Assembly: GCA_017542245.1 (NCBI GenBank)
Contig: JAFXXN010000104.1
Coordinates: 1 to 36,849, forward strand
Length of the DNA stretch: 36,849 bases
Reading direction: 5' to 3'
DNA from: Lachnospiraceae bacterium
GTDB lineage: Bacteria > Bacillota > Clostridia > Lachnospirales > Lachnospiraceae
This document shows, one piece after another, positions 25,148 to 32,436 of the stretch (positions are counted from its first letter, which is position 1; the number at the start of each line of letters is the position of its first letter). A model generated the notes under the pieces. It searched no databases, had not been told where the DNA came from, and was given only the letters and a program-made list of their open reading frames with translations. The position numbers were made by a program, and so were the translations under genes.

Positions 25148-25195
25148 TCGAAAACGCCTTCTGCGTTTCCTCGGTAACAAAAATTAATATTTGTT
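25148..25195 (-). repeat. Dispersed hairpin repeat, copy 3
   Basis: On the minus strand AACAAA..TTTGTT (25176-25195), an imperfect hairpin equivalent in position to that of copy 2, is followed by the core ACCGAGGAAACGCAGAAGG and CGTTTTCGA. That core folds as GAAACGC/GCGTTTTC. It begins at the expected transcription start of the phosphoesterase operon (promoter 25198-25226) and ends about 20 nt before the start codon, so it forms the mRNA leader. Confidence 0.8.
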
Positions 25196-25197
25196 AT

Positions 25198-25226
25198 ATT
25201 ATATCCGTTATTTCTGTTTATGTAAA
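25198..25226 (-). promoter_or_regulatory. Sigma-A promoter of the phosphoesterase/two-component operon
   Basis: TTTACA (-35, 25221-25226) and a perfect TATAAT (-10, 25198-25203) on the minus strand, spaced 17 nt. It is divergent from the alpha/beta hydrolase promoter. Confidence 0.82.
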
Positions 25227-25268
25227 GTAATGAACACTATGAAATTTTTCTAAATTTTGATTTTTCTA

Positions 25269-25297
25269 TTGAATCATTATCATACTTATGATACTCT
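25269..25297 (+). promoter_or_regulatory. Candidate sigma-A promoter of the alpha/beta hydrolase
   Basis: TTGAAT (25269-25274), 17 nt, TACTCT (25292-25297) on the plus strand, about 50 nt before the start codon. The -10 is a moderate match; other AT-rich options exist nearby. Confidence 0.5.
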
Positions 25298-25352
25298 ACA
25301 GATAAGTTTTTTATCTTGTATAAAATCTGACTACAGATTGGAGAGACTGCTT

Positions 25353-26156
25353 ATGATCAACATAGAGACTGTTACGGCTAATGGTATTTCCATGGACTAT
25401 TTTCAGTTCGGAAACGGACCGAAAACCTGTGTCATAATTCCCGGTCTCAGTATTCAGAGCGTTATGGACGCGGCCGATTCTATTTCTGATGGATACGATA
25501 TACTGTCCAAAGATTTTACAGTCTATGTTTTGGATAGAAGGAAAAATCTTCCTAATACATATACTATATATGAAATGGCTAAAGATACGGTATATGCTAT
25601 TAAAGAGCTCGGTTTAAAAAACATATATCTTTTCGGAGCTTCACAGGGCGGTATGATCGCTATGACCATAGCAGTTAAGCATCCGGCTTTAGTTAAAAAA
25701 CTTGTTCTGGGTTCCACATCTTCGCATGTTACTCCGGCTCAGCTTGAAGCTCTTAATAAGTGGATTGCTCTCGCCGAAAACGGTGACAGGGAAGGTCTTT
25801 ACTTAAATTTCGGAGAAATGCTTTATCCACCCCAGGTCTATGAGCAAAACAAAGAGTATTTCATTAATGCCAGCAGATATGTGACCGATGAAGATCTTCG
25901 CAGGTTTATTATCTTAGCTTCCGGAACCAAAGGATTTCATATTACGGAAGTCCTTAAAGCTATTACCTGCCCGGTTCTTGCCATAGGTGTTTACGAGGAT
26001 AAAGTTCTTGATTCGGACGCTACAATGGAACTTGCCGAACAGATGGACTGGAACAAAAATTTTAATCTCTATATGTATATCGGTTTCGGACATGCCGCAT
26101 TTGACACGGCTCCGGACTACCGTAAAAGAATATATGATTTCTTTATGAAGGACTGA
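25353..26156 (+). CDS. Alpha/beta-fold hydrolase
   Basis: 267-residue cytoplasmic hydrolase, the only plus-strand gene in the window. The nucleophile elbow is FGASQGGM (S98). The acid is probably in VYEDKVLDSD, and the histidine in GFGHAAFD near the C-terminus, completing a serine-hydrolase triad. The substrate cannot be deduced; an esterase or peptidase of the AB hydrolase_1 type fits. The ATG at 25353 is chosen because GGAGAG lies 8-9 nt upstream and family similarity starts there. It is transcribed divergently from the phosphoesterase operon and converges on loaP with a shared terminator. Confidence 0.88.
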   Translation: MINIETVTANGISMDYFQFGNGPKTCVIIPGLSIQSVMDAADSISDGYDILSKDFTVYVLDRRKNLPNTYTIYEMAKDTVYAIKELGLKNIYLFGASQGGMIAMTIAVKHPALVKKLVLGSTSSHVTPAQLEALNKWIALAENGDREGLYLNFGEMLYPPQVYEQNKEYFINASRYVTDEDLRRFIILASGTKGFHITEVLKAITCPVLAIGVYEDKVLDSDATMELAEQMDWNKNFNLYMYIGFGHAAFDTAPDYRKRIYDFFMKD

Positions 26157-26172
26157 TGTCTTTTATACCTCT

Positions 26173-26208
26173 AAAAAACGAGCAGGAAATTTTCCTACTC
26201 GTTTTTTT
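26173..26208. terminator. Bidirectional intrinsic terminator
   Basis: ACGAGCAGGAAA / TTTCCTACTCGT (26178-26202), about 10 bp with one mismatch, is flanked by an A-run on the left and a T-run on the right, so it works for both converging genes. The stop codon of loaP (26195-26197) lies inside the stem. Confidence 0.92.
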
Positions 26209-26782
26209 CTGTTGATATTTCTTCTTTGGGCTGAGTTTTCATAACCCAGTCTATTCCAAGATACATGACCGTCTTGCGCCCCATAAATGATTCCATTTCA
26301 ACCTCCGCTATTCTTTTGTGGCGGTTGATCCTTTTTATATGTCCCACCAGATCCTTTAGAGGACCCGAAAGAACTATAACCTCATCATTTTCCCCAAACT
26401 CTACACTGGAAACCCCGGCTGTGGCATTTTCTTCAATATCCTCATCTTCCGGAGTACCGACCAGCTTCTTAAGCCATATCACTTCTTCATTATTAAGTTC
26501 ATAGAATCCAAGGCTCTGATTTTCAAAACTTCTTCCCAAAATATTCAGATACTTTGGATTTTTCCTTACTTCTTTGTAAAAAGCATCTATATTGTTGCAC
26601 TGAAGAAATATGTATCCGGGAACTAAGGCATCATAACAGTCTTTCCATACCCCGCCGAATTTCTTTTTTATGCACCTTGACGGATGAAAACATTTGATAT
26701 ACAGATCGGCAGGGATCATAGTTCTAATATAATTTTCTGTTTTTTCCTCCATGCCGGCACTTGTGTATATTACATAGTACAT
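26195..26782 (-). CDS. loaP: NusG-paralogue antiterminator LoaP
   Basis: 195-residue NusG-family protein of the LoaP clade. The NGN domain (about 1-105) includes MYYVIYTSAGMEEKTE and the PGYIFLQCNN segment. A KOW domain (DEVIVLSGPLKDLVGHIKRINRHKR) follows at about 130-160. LoaP proteins are known to promote read-through of terminators in long polysaccharide or secondary-metabolite operons via a leader hairpin. Here it is the last gene of a cell-surface cluster: its ATG is 1 nt after the stop of the beta-helix lipoprotein gene, with GGGGAAA upstream, and the stop lies inside a bidirectional terminator. The operon it acts on is not obvious from the window and might lie elsewhere. Confidence 0.88.
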   Translation of the reverse strand: MYYVIYTSAGMEEKTENYIRTMIPADLYIKCFHPSRCIKKKFGGVWKDCYDALVPGYIFLQCNNIDAFYKEVRKNPKYLNILGRSFENQSLGFYELNNEEVIWLKKLVGTPEDEDIEENATAGVSSVEFGENDEVIVLSGPLKDLVGHIKRINRHKRIAEVEMESFMGRKTVMYLGIDWVMKTQPKEEISTEKNE

Positions 26783-26783
26783 A

Positions 26784-27971
26784 TTATTTTCCCCGTACTT
26801 TGACAGTTCCCTCGTCTATGATAAGTCCTGAAACAGCCTTGATATCTTTTTCGGAATTTACGATAACGGTTGCATTCTCTATATATACTATCTTATCGGA
26901 TTTAATAGCGTTTGCCTTTTTCCCGTCTGCATTGATATCAATATTGCCTCCGGTTATCTGAACATTGCCGGTAGCCTGAATACCTTCTGATTCGGTTTCT
27001 ATCTTAATATTTCCGCCCTGAATCACGATATATCCCAAAACATCTTCGTCATCTATAGTAGTTCTGATCGCATCCGCTGCGGAATTGATGTTAATATCGG
27101 CAGCTTTTATAATGACGAATTCCTTACCCCTGATAGCTCTGTCTCCCGAGTCGATATTTATCGTTCCTGAAATAAGCTTAACAGAATCTGTACTGTGGAT
27201 ACCTTCGGCACTTTCCGTTTTAATGTTGAGTATACCGTTTCCGTTTATTACCAGATCGTCCTTTGCAAATATACATGCATCGGGATTTTTCTTTTCTACA
27301 TCTTCATAAACAAAATCTTTTGTTCCACGGAGAGTATTTTCAGTTCCTCCGACAGTCGTAACAAGAAGTTTATCGCACTGTCTCTCATATATCGCTGCTG
27401 AATCTGGACATGTAAGGTCAAGACCGTTAAGTATCAGCCTTACATCCTTGTCCTTATCCGCATTAACTATTATCTGCCCGTTAGAACATGTTCCGGAAAT
27501 AAGGTATTTCCCCTTCTGAGTAATGGTTACCGTCTGTCTTCCTTCGATATCCGTCACTCTGACTTCTTTCTTTCCGCTTACGGTTACATTATCATCGGAA
27601 AAGAATATCTTAGTAATATCCGACATATCAAATGTAGACTCAAGATCCTTTGTCTTATATTCAACGTTTATCATTGTATAATCAGACTTTGACAGAATAG
27701 GTGACTCCGGAGAATCCGTAACTGCCGGATCTTCAGCAGGAGTTGTCACTTCCGGCTCGGATGTTACTGTACCTGCATCAGATGTAGGTGCCGGAGTAGC
27801 CTCTTCGGTTCCTGTAGTCTTTTGTCCGTTTTCTGTTTCTGTAACCGCTGCAGTAGGACTTGTAGTTGTATTGTTGTTTGACGATTCCTTTGAAGAACAA
27901 GCTGTAAGCAGTGAAAGGCTTATTATAACAGCTGCTGCCCTTGCCATAGAATTACTTATATTCTTTCTCAT
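26784..27971 (-). CDS. Cthe_2159-type beta-helix carbohydrate-binding lipoprotein
   Basis: 395-residue exported lipoprotein. A signal peptide ends in the lipobox LLTAC (C25). A Ser/Thr/Pro/Glu-rich linker of about 65 residues follows, and then a domain of repeated short beta-strands (GNGILNIKTESAEGIHS, SGTINIDSGDRAIRG, GGNIKIETESEGIQA, GGNIDINADGKKANA) characteristic of the Cthe_2159/DUF4353 family. The founding member is a pectate-lyase-like beta-helix reported to bind cellulose and acidic sugars. It probably sits on the outer face of the membrane or wall. It lies 51 bp after the DUF4956 gene and immediately before loaP. These families often sit together with VTC-domain and CotH-type proteins; joint function is inferred. 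Confidence 0.88.
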   Translation of the reverse strand: MRKNISNSMARAAAVIISLSLLTACSSKESSNNNTTTSPTAAVTETENGQKTTGTEEATPAPTSDAGTVTSEPEVTTPAEDPAVTDSPESPILSKSDYTMINVEYKTKDLESTFDMSDITKIFFSDDNVTVSGKKEVRVTDIEGRQTVTITQKGKYLISGTCSNGQIIVNADKDKDVRLILNGLDLTCPDSAAIYERQCDKLLVTTVGGTENTLRGTKDFVYEDVEKKNPDACIFAKDDLVINGNGILNIKTESAEGIHSTDSVKLISGTINIDSGDRAIRGKEFVIIKAADININSAADAIRTTIDDEDVLGYIVIQGGNIKIETESEGIQATGNVQITGGNIDINADGKKANAIKSDKIVYIENATVIVNSEKDIKAVSGLIIDEGTVKVRGK

Positions 27972-28022
27972 TTCATTTTCCTCTTTTCATCCGGTAATGA
28001 TCTTTTGATACGAACATGCAGA

Positions 28023-28694
28023 TTACAGATCATCTCTTGGAGTTATCGGACGACCGCACATAATAGTAAGGTTTCCGTTCCTGCATCTTAATTCATCAAT
28101 GAAAGACTTTTCACTGACATCCTTCTTTAAAGCAATCTCATAAGTTATCTCATAGAGGCTTCCCATATTTGTGGTCCTGCATCTGATAAGCTCGCTCTTT
28201 GTTGTATACTTATCAAATAAATCGTCAAATATACCTTCGTAATCAAGATCTTCGGGAATTGTAATTTTTAAAGTTCTGTCCCCGTTCTTTTTTACTCCGA
28301 AATCAACCGTGGTAAGAACTATTATCACTATACCTACAAGTACAAGAACAAATATCGCTATTCCTATATATCCGAGTGACATTGCAAGACCTATGGTAAG
28401 TGCATAGAAAATGCTCATGATCTCCTTGGCATTTCCCTGTGCCGACCTAAACCTCACAAGACTGAAGGCACCCATTACCGCTATACCGGCTCCAATGCTT
28501 CCGTTAACCAGCATCAGCATTGTCTGAACTACATAAGGAAGAACTACCAGAGTAATAATGATATTCTTCGAATATGTATTCTTGTACATATGTACCAGAG
28601 CCACTATAAAACCGAGTACCAGCGATACTCCGGAACATATAAGATATTCCATGCCTGTCACGGAGCCTGCTGTTTTAATAATACTGTCGAACAT
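28023..28694 (-). CDS. DUF4956 membrane protein
   Basis: 223 residues. Four hydrophobic helices occupy about residues 15-135, with the conserved loop GSIGAGIAVMGAFSLVRFRSAQGNAKE that marks the DUF4956 family. A soluble cytoplasmic alpha/beta domain of about 85 residues follows. Function is unknown; family members are recurrently next to VTC-domain proteins, as here (8 bp downstream of one), suggesting they form a membrane complex. AGGAGG stands 4 nt before the ATG. Confidence 0.88.
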   Translation of the reverse strand: MFDSIIKTAGSVTGMEYLICSGVSLVLGFIVALVHMYKNTYSKNIIITLVVLPYVVQTMLMLVNGSIGAGIAVMGAFSLVRFRSAQGNAKEIMSIFYALTIGLAMSLGYIGIAIFVLVLVGIVIIVLTTVDFGVKKNGDRTLKITIPEDLDYEGIFDDLFDKYTTKSELIRCRTTNMGSLYEITYEIALKKDVSEKSFIDELRCRNGNLTIMCGRPITPRDDL

Positions 28695-28702
28695 GATTCC
28701 TC

Positions 28703-29515
28703 CTATTTTCTGCGTCTGCCGGAGCCCTTACTTTTCTCCGGTTTTGTCGTCAGAAGCTGTTCTTTTTTATCTTTCCGGATTTCTCCGGTCTTAGGCAAAG
28801 CCTTACCTGTCATAGACAGATATAACTGCGGAGTAGTTTTATAATATGTCCCGTACTTTGAAAACGATGCGGGGAATATTTTTAAATTTGAAAGAATCTC
28901 ACTCATCCAAAGAGGCATGATTCCGGGAATCTTTATCTCCAAAAGGGAAATCCCCTCTTCAAGGATTTTATCTCCGAAAACTCCGTCCGTGAGGTGAAGA
29001 GAATCATACCTGCAGGTTATGTCCCTGTCTATCGTCATACGGAAATCTGCATTTTCAGCCCCGTAAAATGCACGGCGCACATAAGTAAGAACTACCTTTG
29101 GTTTTAGCGGTGCATGTGCTTTGGCAAACCAGTCTATCTCCCTTAATATCTGAGAGTCTTTCTTCGGACGGACACCGTCATAAAGATATGCCTCTGCCTC
29201 TTTTAGCTTTAACGGTATCCTTCTTTTATAAACCACTCCGTCAAACTTCTTTTTTATCTCAACAAATGCCTGATGGTCACCGTCCTGGGGAACTCCGTAT
29301 GTGCGCAGCCGAAGTTTTTCCTTGTACATCGGCTTATCAAGAGATTCCCTTATAAGCGTGAACTGATCATCATCAAAGTAAATATTACAGATGGTGTGTT
29401 CCCCGTATTTGTCCATGATCATCTTGCCTTCAATAGCTTTTAAGAATTCCTGCTCCTGAAGTGAAGTCAGTATGTATTTTTTTTCATATCTTTTAAATAC
29501 CTGCTGAACCGCCAT
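28703..29515 (-). CDS. VTC-domain (polyphosphate polymerase-like) protein
   Basis: 270-residue soluble protein of the VTC/triphosphate-tunnel superfamily. The tunnel residues expected from yeast Vtc4-type polymerases are recognisable: RYEKKY at the N-terminus, EKLRLRTYG, EIKKKFDGVVYKRR, an arginine in TYVRRAFYG, RMTIDRD, the acidic metal ligands around LLEIKIPG, and FSKYG. The C-terminus is a basic tail (KGSGRRRK). In eukaryotes this domain makes polyphosphate from ATP; in bacteria the product has not been firmly shown. First gene of the VTC-DUF4956-lipoprotein-LoaP cluster, 100 bp after cdd. A weak TAGTGT-N16-TATAAA promoter may lie in that gap. Confidence 0.88.
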   Translation of the reverse strand: MAVQQVFKRYEKKYILTSLQEQEFLKAIEGKMIMDKYGEHTICNIYFDDDQFTLIRESLDKPMYKEKLRLRTYGVPQDGDHQAFVEIKKKFDGVVYKRRIPLKLKEAEAYLYDGVRPKKDSQILREIDWFAKAHAPLKPKVVLTYVRRAFYGAENADFRMTIDRDITCRYDSLHLTDGVFGDKILEEGISLLEIKIPGIMPLWMSEILSNLKIFPASFSKYGTYYKTTPQLYLSMTGKALPKTGEIRKDKKEQLLTTKPEKSKGSGRRRK

Positions 29516-29615
29516 CTATACCACCAGCCTTGCCCTTTATACATTCTAAAAGAGAATACACTATTTATTCTTCTATTTCTACTAAATATATTGCGAAATT
29601 GTGGGCAATTATTGT

Positions 29616-30038
29616 TTATTTTAAATTTTTTGAAGAGAAACCTAACGGCAAAAGTTCTTTTAAACTGTACTTTATATATTCATCCGAACTTTTAGCCAAA
29701 ATTATCATAAACTCATCCGGATCACAGAATTCAGCCATAACCTGACGGCATACTCCGCACGGAGCACAAAAATCTTTCACTCCGTCTTCCGATCCTCCGA
29801 CTATGGCAATAGCCGCAAACTCACGTTCTCCTTCACTGACAGCCTTAAAAAAAGCTGTTCTTTCAGCACAATTTGAAGGCCCGTAAGCTGCATTTTCTAT
29901 ATTGCATCCCCCATAGACAGTCCCTTTTTTCGTAAGAAGAGCCGCTCCGACTTTAAAATTGGAATACGGAGTATATGAGAAAGCCCTCATTTCAAAAGCC
30001 TTTTCTATAAGCATCGGAATAAATTCTTCAATATTCAT
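29616..30038 (-). CDS. cdd: Cytidine deaminase
   Basis: 140-residue zinc enzyme that deaminates cytidine and deoxycytidine to uridine forms. It has the zinc-binding CAE (C57, E59) in GPSNCAERTAFF, the PCGVC pair (C94, C97), and substrate residues FKVGAAL and NIENAAYG. Length fits the homotetrameric class. The ATG at 30038 is chosen because GGAGAT lies 9 nt upstream; the longer frame overlaps deoC. It follows deoC by 22 bp, a common nucleoside-salvage pairing. Confidence 0.97.
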   Translation of the reverse strand: MNIEEFIPMLIEKAFEMRAFSYTPYSNFKVGAALLTKKGTVYGGCNIENAAYGPSNCAERTAFFKAVSEGEREFAAIAIVGGSEDGVKDFCAPCGVCRQVMAEFCDPDEFMIILAKSSDEYIKYSLKELLPLGFSSKNLK

Positions 30039-30060
30039 ATACGTAATCTCCATAAAAATA

Positions 30061-30756
30061 TTATGATTCAGCCTTAGCAATCTTTACAAGCCTGCTTGTT
30101 CCGAGCCTGCTTGCTCCGAGTGCAATAAACTTCTCGGCATCCTCAAAAGATGATATACCTCCCGCTGCCTTTATCTTTACATTCTCTCCAACATTATCCT
30201 TAAACAGTTTTACATCTTCAAAGGTGACCCCTCCTCCGGCAAACCCGGTAGAAGTTTTGATAAAATCCGCCCCTGAAGCTGTTACAATCTTACACATAGC
30301 TATCTTTTCATGTTCTTCGAGCAGGCAGGTTTCTATGATTACCTTTAAAATGTTTTTCCCACACGCTGCTTTTATTTCCCTGATCTCATCTTCAACCTGT
30401 TTATAAAGTCCGTCTTTTACCCAGCCGATATTTATTACCATATCTATCTCATCGGCACCGTTCTGTATAGCGTCTTTAGTTTCATAAACCTTAGATGCAG
30501 TCGTGGAATACCCGTTCGGGAAGCCTATGACCGTACAGGTTTTAAGCCTGTATCCGTCCCCGCCTTTTTCCAAAGAGCAGCCTCCCTGAAGAACACTTAA
30601 ATACTCGGATACCTTCTTTACATAGGCTGCAGGTATGCAGACACTTGCAGTCTTATACTTTAATCCGTCATTGCATACGGTTCTGATCTGCTCCCAGGTT
30701 GCTCCTTGTGCCAACAGTGTATGATCAACCATGGAAAGTATTTCTTCTCTGTTCAT
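30061..30756 (-). CDS. deoC: Deoxyribose-phosphate aldolase
   Basis: 231-residue class I aldolase splitting deoxyribose 5-phosphate to glyceraldehyde 3-phosphate and acetaldehyde. The active residues are present: D105 in EIDMVIN, the Schiff-base lysine K167 in DFIKTSTGF, and K196 in [20 protein letters not shown] is the family N-terminus. The ATG at 30756 is used for the GGAGG 8-9 nt upstream. With cdd next to it, the pair supports deoxynucleoside catabolism. Confidence 0.97.
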   Translation of the reverse strand: MNREEILSMVDHTLLAQGATWEQIRTVCNDGLKYKTASVCIPAAYVKKVSEYLSVLQGGCSLEKGGDGYRLKTCTVIGFPNGYSTTASKVYETKDAIQNGADEIDMVINIGWVKDGLYKQVEDEIREIKAACGKNILKVIIETCLLEEHEKIAMCKIVTASGADFIKTSTGFAGGGVTFEDVKLFKDNVGENVKIKAAGGISSFEDAEKFIALGASRLGTSRLVKIAKAES

Positions 30757-30796
30757 ATTACTTTCCTCCACTTTAAGATAATTTCTGACCTCTAAG

Positions 30797-31492
30797 TTAT
30801 GCCTTTAATTCCCTCTTATCATTCGCTTTCTTGATCTTTTTTCCTATCAGCTTAAATATCCACTCTACGAGTATTGTGGCAAGTATATAAAGGATTCCTG
30901 CAAATGCTATGGAGAAAAACGGATACATGGTCCTGTGTCCTATCCCATACATCACTTCCGTCAGATCGTTCACCGAAATATAACCGGCAACGGTAGTCCA
31001 CTGTAAAAGGATAACCGCAAGTCTTTTTACATGAAAGATAGAATCTTCAAGTGCCTGAGGTACCACTATACGGAAATATACCTTCTCCAGCCTGTTTTTT
31101 ACATTACCTTTCATTCTTTCCTGTGTCTTCTTAACGTTTTCGGAAATAAGCTCGGCAAGGTGTCCGGCCCCATAGAGGCCTATTGATATCCCTGCAGTGA
31201 TCATACCGCTTAAAGTACTGCTCCCAAATATACAGTAATGAAGAAGCCACATAGAAAGAAGCACCGGAACACTTCTGAAAATAAAGCAGATCCCTCGTCC
31301 GATACGCGATACCGCTTTTTTTTCATAACTCATCAGATAGCTTACAGCTATACCGACAAGCCCGGCGATTACCCATGCCATAACAGCAATCACAACCGTT
31401 ACGACAACTGCTTTTGCGATCAGATAATAAGCTCCTCCGGAAATGAGGTTATCCGATATTGCATTAAATATATTGTTAATAAAGTTTTTCAT
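30797..31492 (-). CDS. Polar-amino-acid-type ABC permease, divergent
   Basis: 231 residues with about five hydrophobic helices, related to the HisM/GlnP permease family. The [15 protein letters not shown] segment matches the FRGtPlLvQ motif, and [41 protein letters not shown] aligns with the family C-terminal part. The cytoplasmic EAA loop is eroded: where family members have EAA..LG, this protein reads [16 protein letters not shown]. No ATPase gene is nearby. It lies 32 bp after the substrate-binding-like protein gene and is probably its partner. Confidence 0.82.
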   Translation of the reverse strand: MKNFINNIFNAISDNLISGGAYYLIAKAVVVTVVIAVMAWVIAGLVGIAVSYLMSYEKKAVSRIGRGICFIFRSVPVLLSMWLLHYCIFGSSTLSGMITAGISIGLYGAGHLAELISENVKKTQERMKGNVKNRLEKVYFRIVVPQALEDSIFHVKRLAVILLQWTTVAGYISVNDLTEVMYGIGHRTMYPFFSIAFAGILYILATILVEWIFKLIGKKIKKANDKRELKA

Positions 31493-31524
31493 GTATTTTT
31501 CTCTCCCGCGCCTGTTCCTATCGG

Positions 31525-32424
31525 CTATTTTCTCTTCAGAAATCTATATTTCTGCATACTCAGATATCCATCCGTCATTATATAGGAAGCCTTGTTTTCA
31601 GTAGTCTTTCTCCCCGTTCCGTAACAGAAGATCATATCCACTCTTCCGCTCATAAGTGAAGTAAAAGCTGTTTCGTTATCAAGAACCACAAATTTAATCC
31701 TTCTGTTTAACCGGCTCCCTATCTCATCCATAAGTGCTACACAGAATCCGTATGGTTCATCATTCCTGTCAAGCAGTTCTATGGGACTGACCGCTCCCGA
31801 TATACCTACATAAATAGTGTCCTTCCTGTTATCCTGAACCATGCGTGAAGGATAATACCTGGTTTCTTCCGAACCTGTCTCCTGCAACGGAGCATTTTTA
31901 ATGTAAGCCGAAGTCAGGGTATCAAGACATCCGTCCTGTTTCATATCTGACAGAACTTTATTGATCTCATCGCGAAGCTTAACCGATTCCGGGGTATCTT
32001 TCAGTGCCATGCCGAATTCAAAACGTGAAGCCTCGGTTTTCTGGATATCCGATTCCGTATCAGGCTCAAAAATTTCAAGATCGTCATTTACCGCTACCAG
32101 ATAATCCGCAGTTACATCACATGCCCAAACTGCATCGATCTCTCCCGATCTTAAAGCACAAAGGGTTTCATCCATATTTTTGTATGCTTCATACCGTGAA
32201 AGGCTTTGTCCAATCGTGCTTCCGAAAAATACAGCCGCACTGTTCTCCGGCATTCTGCTTTTTATTCCGCCAAGGCTTTTTATTTTTACTGCCTTGGTAT
32301 CCGAAGCTGCCTGAGTACTGTTTCCGCTTTCCGCCGGCTTCGGTTTAAATGCCCCGAATCCTGCTAAAACAAGCAGAAGCAGTAATACGGTAAGAACAGT
32401 GATCAATTTATTCTTTAATTCCAT
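31525..32424 (-). CDS. SBP_bac_3-like substrate-binding protein with swapped lobes
   Basis: 299 residues. A hydrophobic N-terminal segment (8-25) lacks a lipobox cysteine, so it may stay as an anchor. Residues 47-176 read like the second lobe and C-terminus of an amino-acid binding protein: a LGGIKSRMPENSAAVFFGSTIG stretch (given here in parts), ALRSGEIDAVWACDVTADYLV, and the terminal pattern LRDEINKVLSDMKQDGCLDTL. Residues 203-296 read like the first lobe: TIYVGISGAVSPIELLDRN, GFCVALMDEIGSRL, FTSLMSGRVDMIFCYGTGRKT. The order is the reverse of the usual one, suggesting circular permutation. It is 12 bp after the beta-propeller gene, and the divergent permease follows. Confidence 0.75.
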   Translation of the reverse strand: MELKNKLITVLTVLLLLLVLAGFGAFKPKPAESGNSTQAASDTKAVKIKSLGGIKSRMPENSAAVFFGSTIGQSLSRYEAYKNMDETLCALRSGEIDAVWACDVTADYLVAVNDDLEIFEPDTESDIQKTEASRFEFGMALKDTPESVKLRDEINKVLSDMKQDGCLDTLTSAYIKNAPLQETGSEETRYYPSRMVQDNRKDTIYVGISGAVSPIELLDRNDEPYGFCVALMDEIGSRLNRRIKFVVLDNETAFTSLMSGRVDMIFCYGTGRKTTENKASYIMTDGYLSMQKYRFLKRK

Positions 32425-32436
32425 ATATAACCTCTT

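Noticed and set aside
25127-25180. Arginine-rich N-terminal extension of the metallophosphoesterase
   Set aside because: It is translation of the dispersed hairpin repeat; the ATG at 25126 has a proper ribosome binding site and matches the family start.
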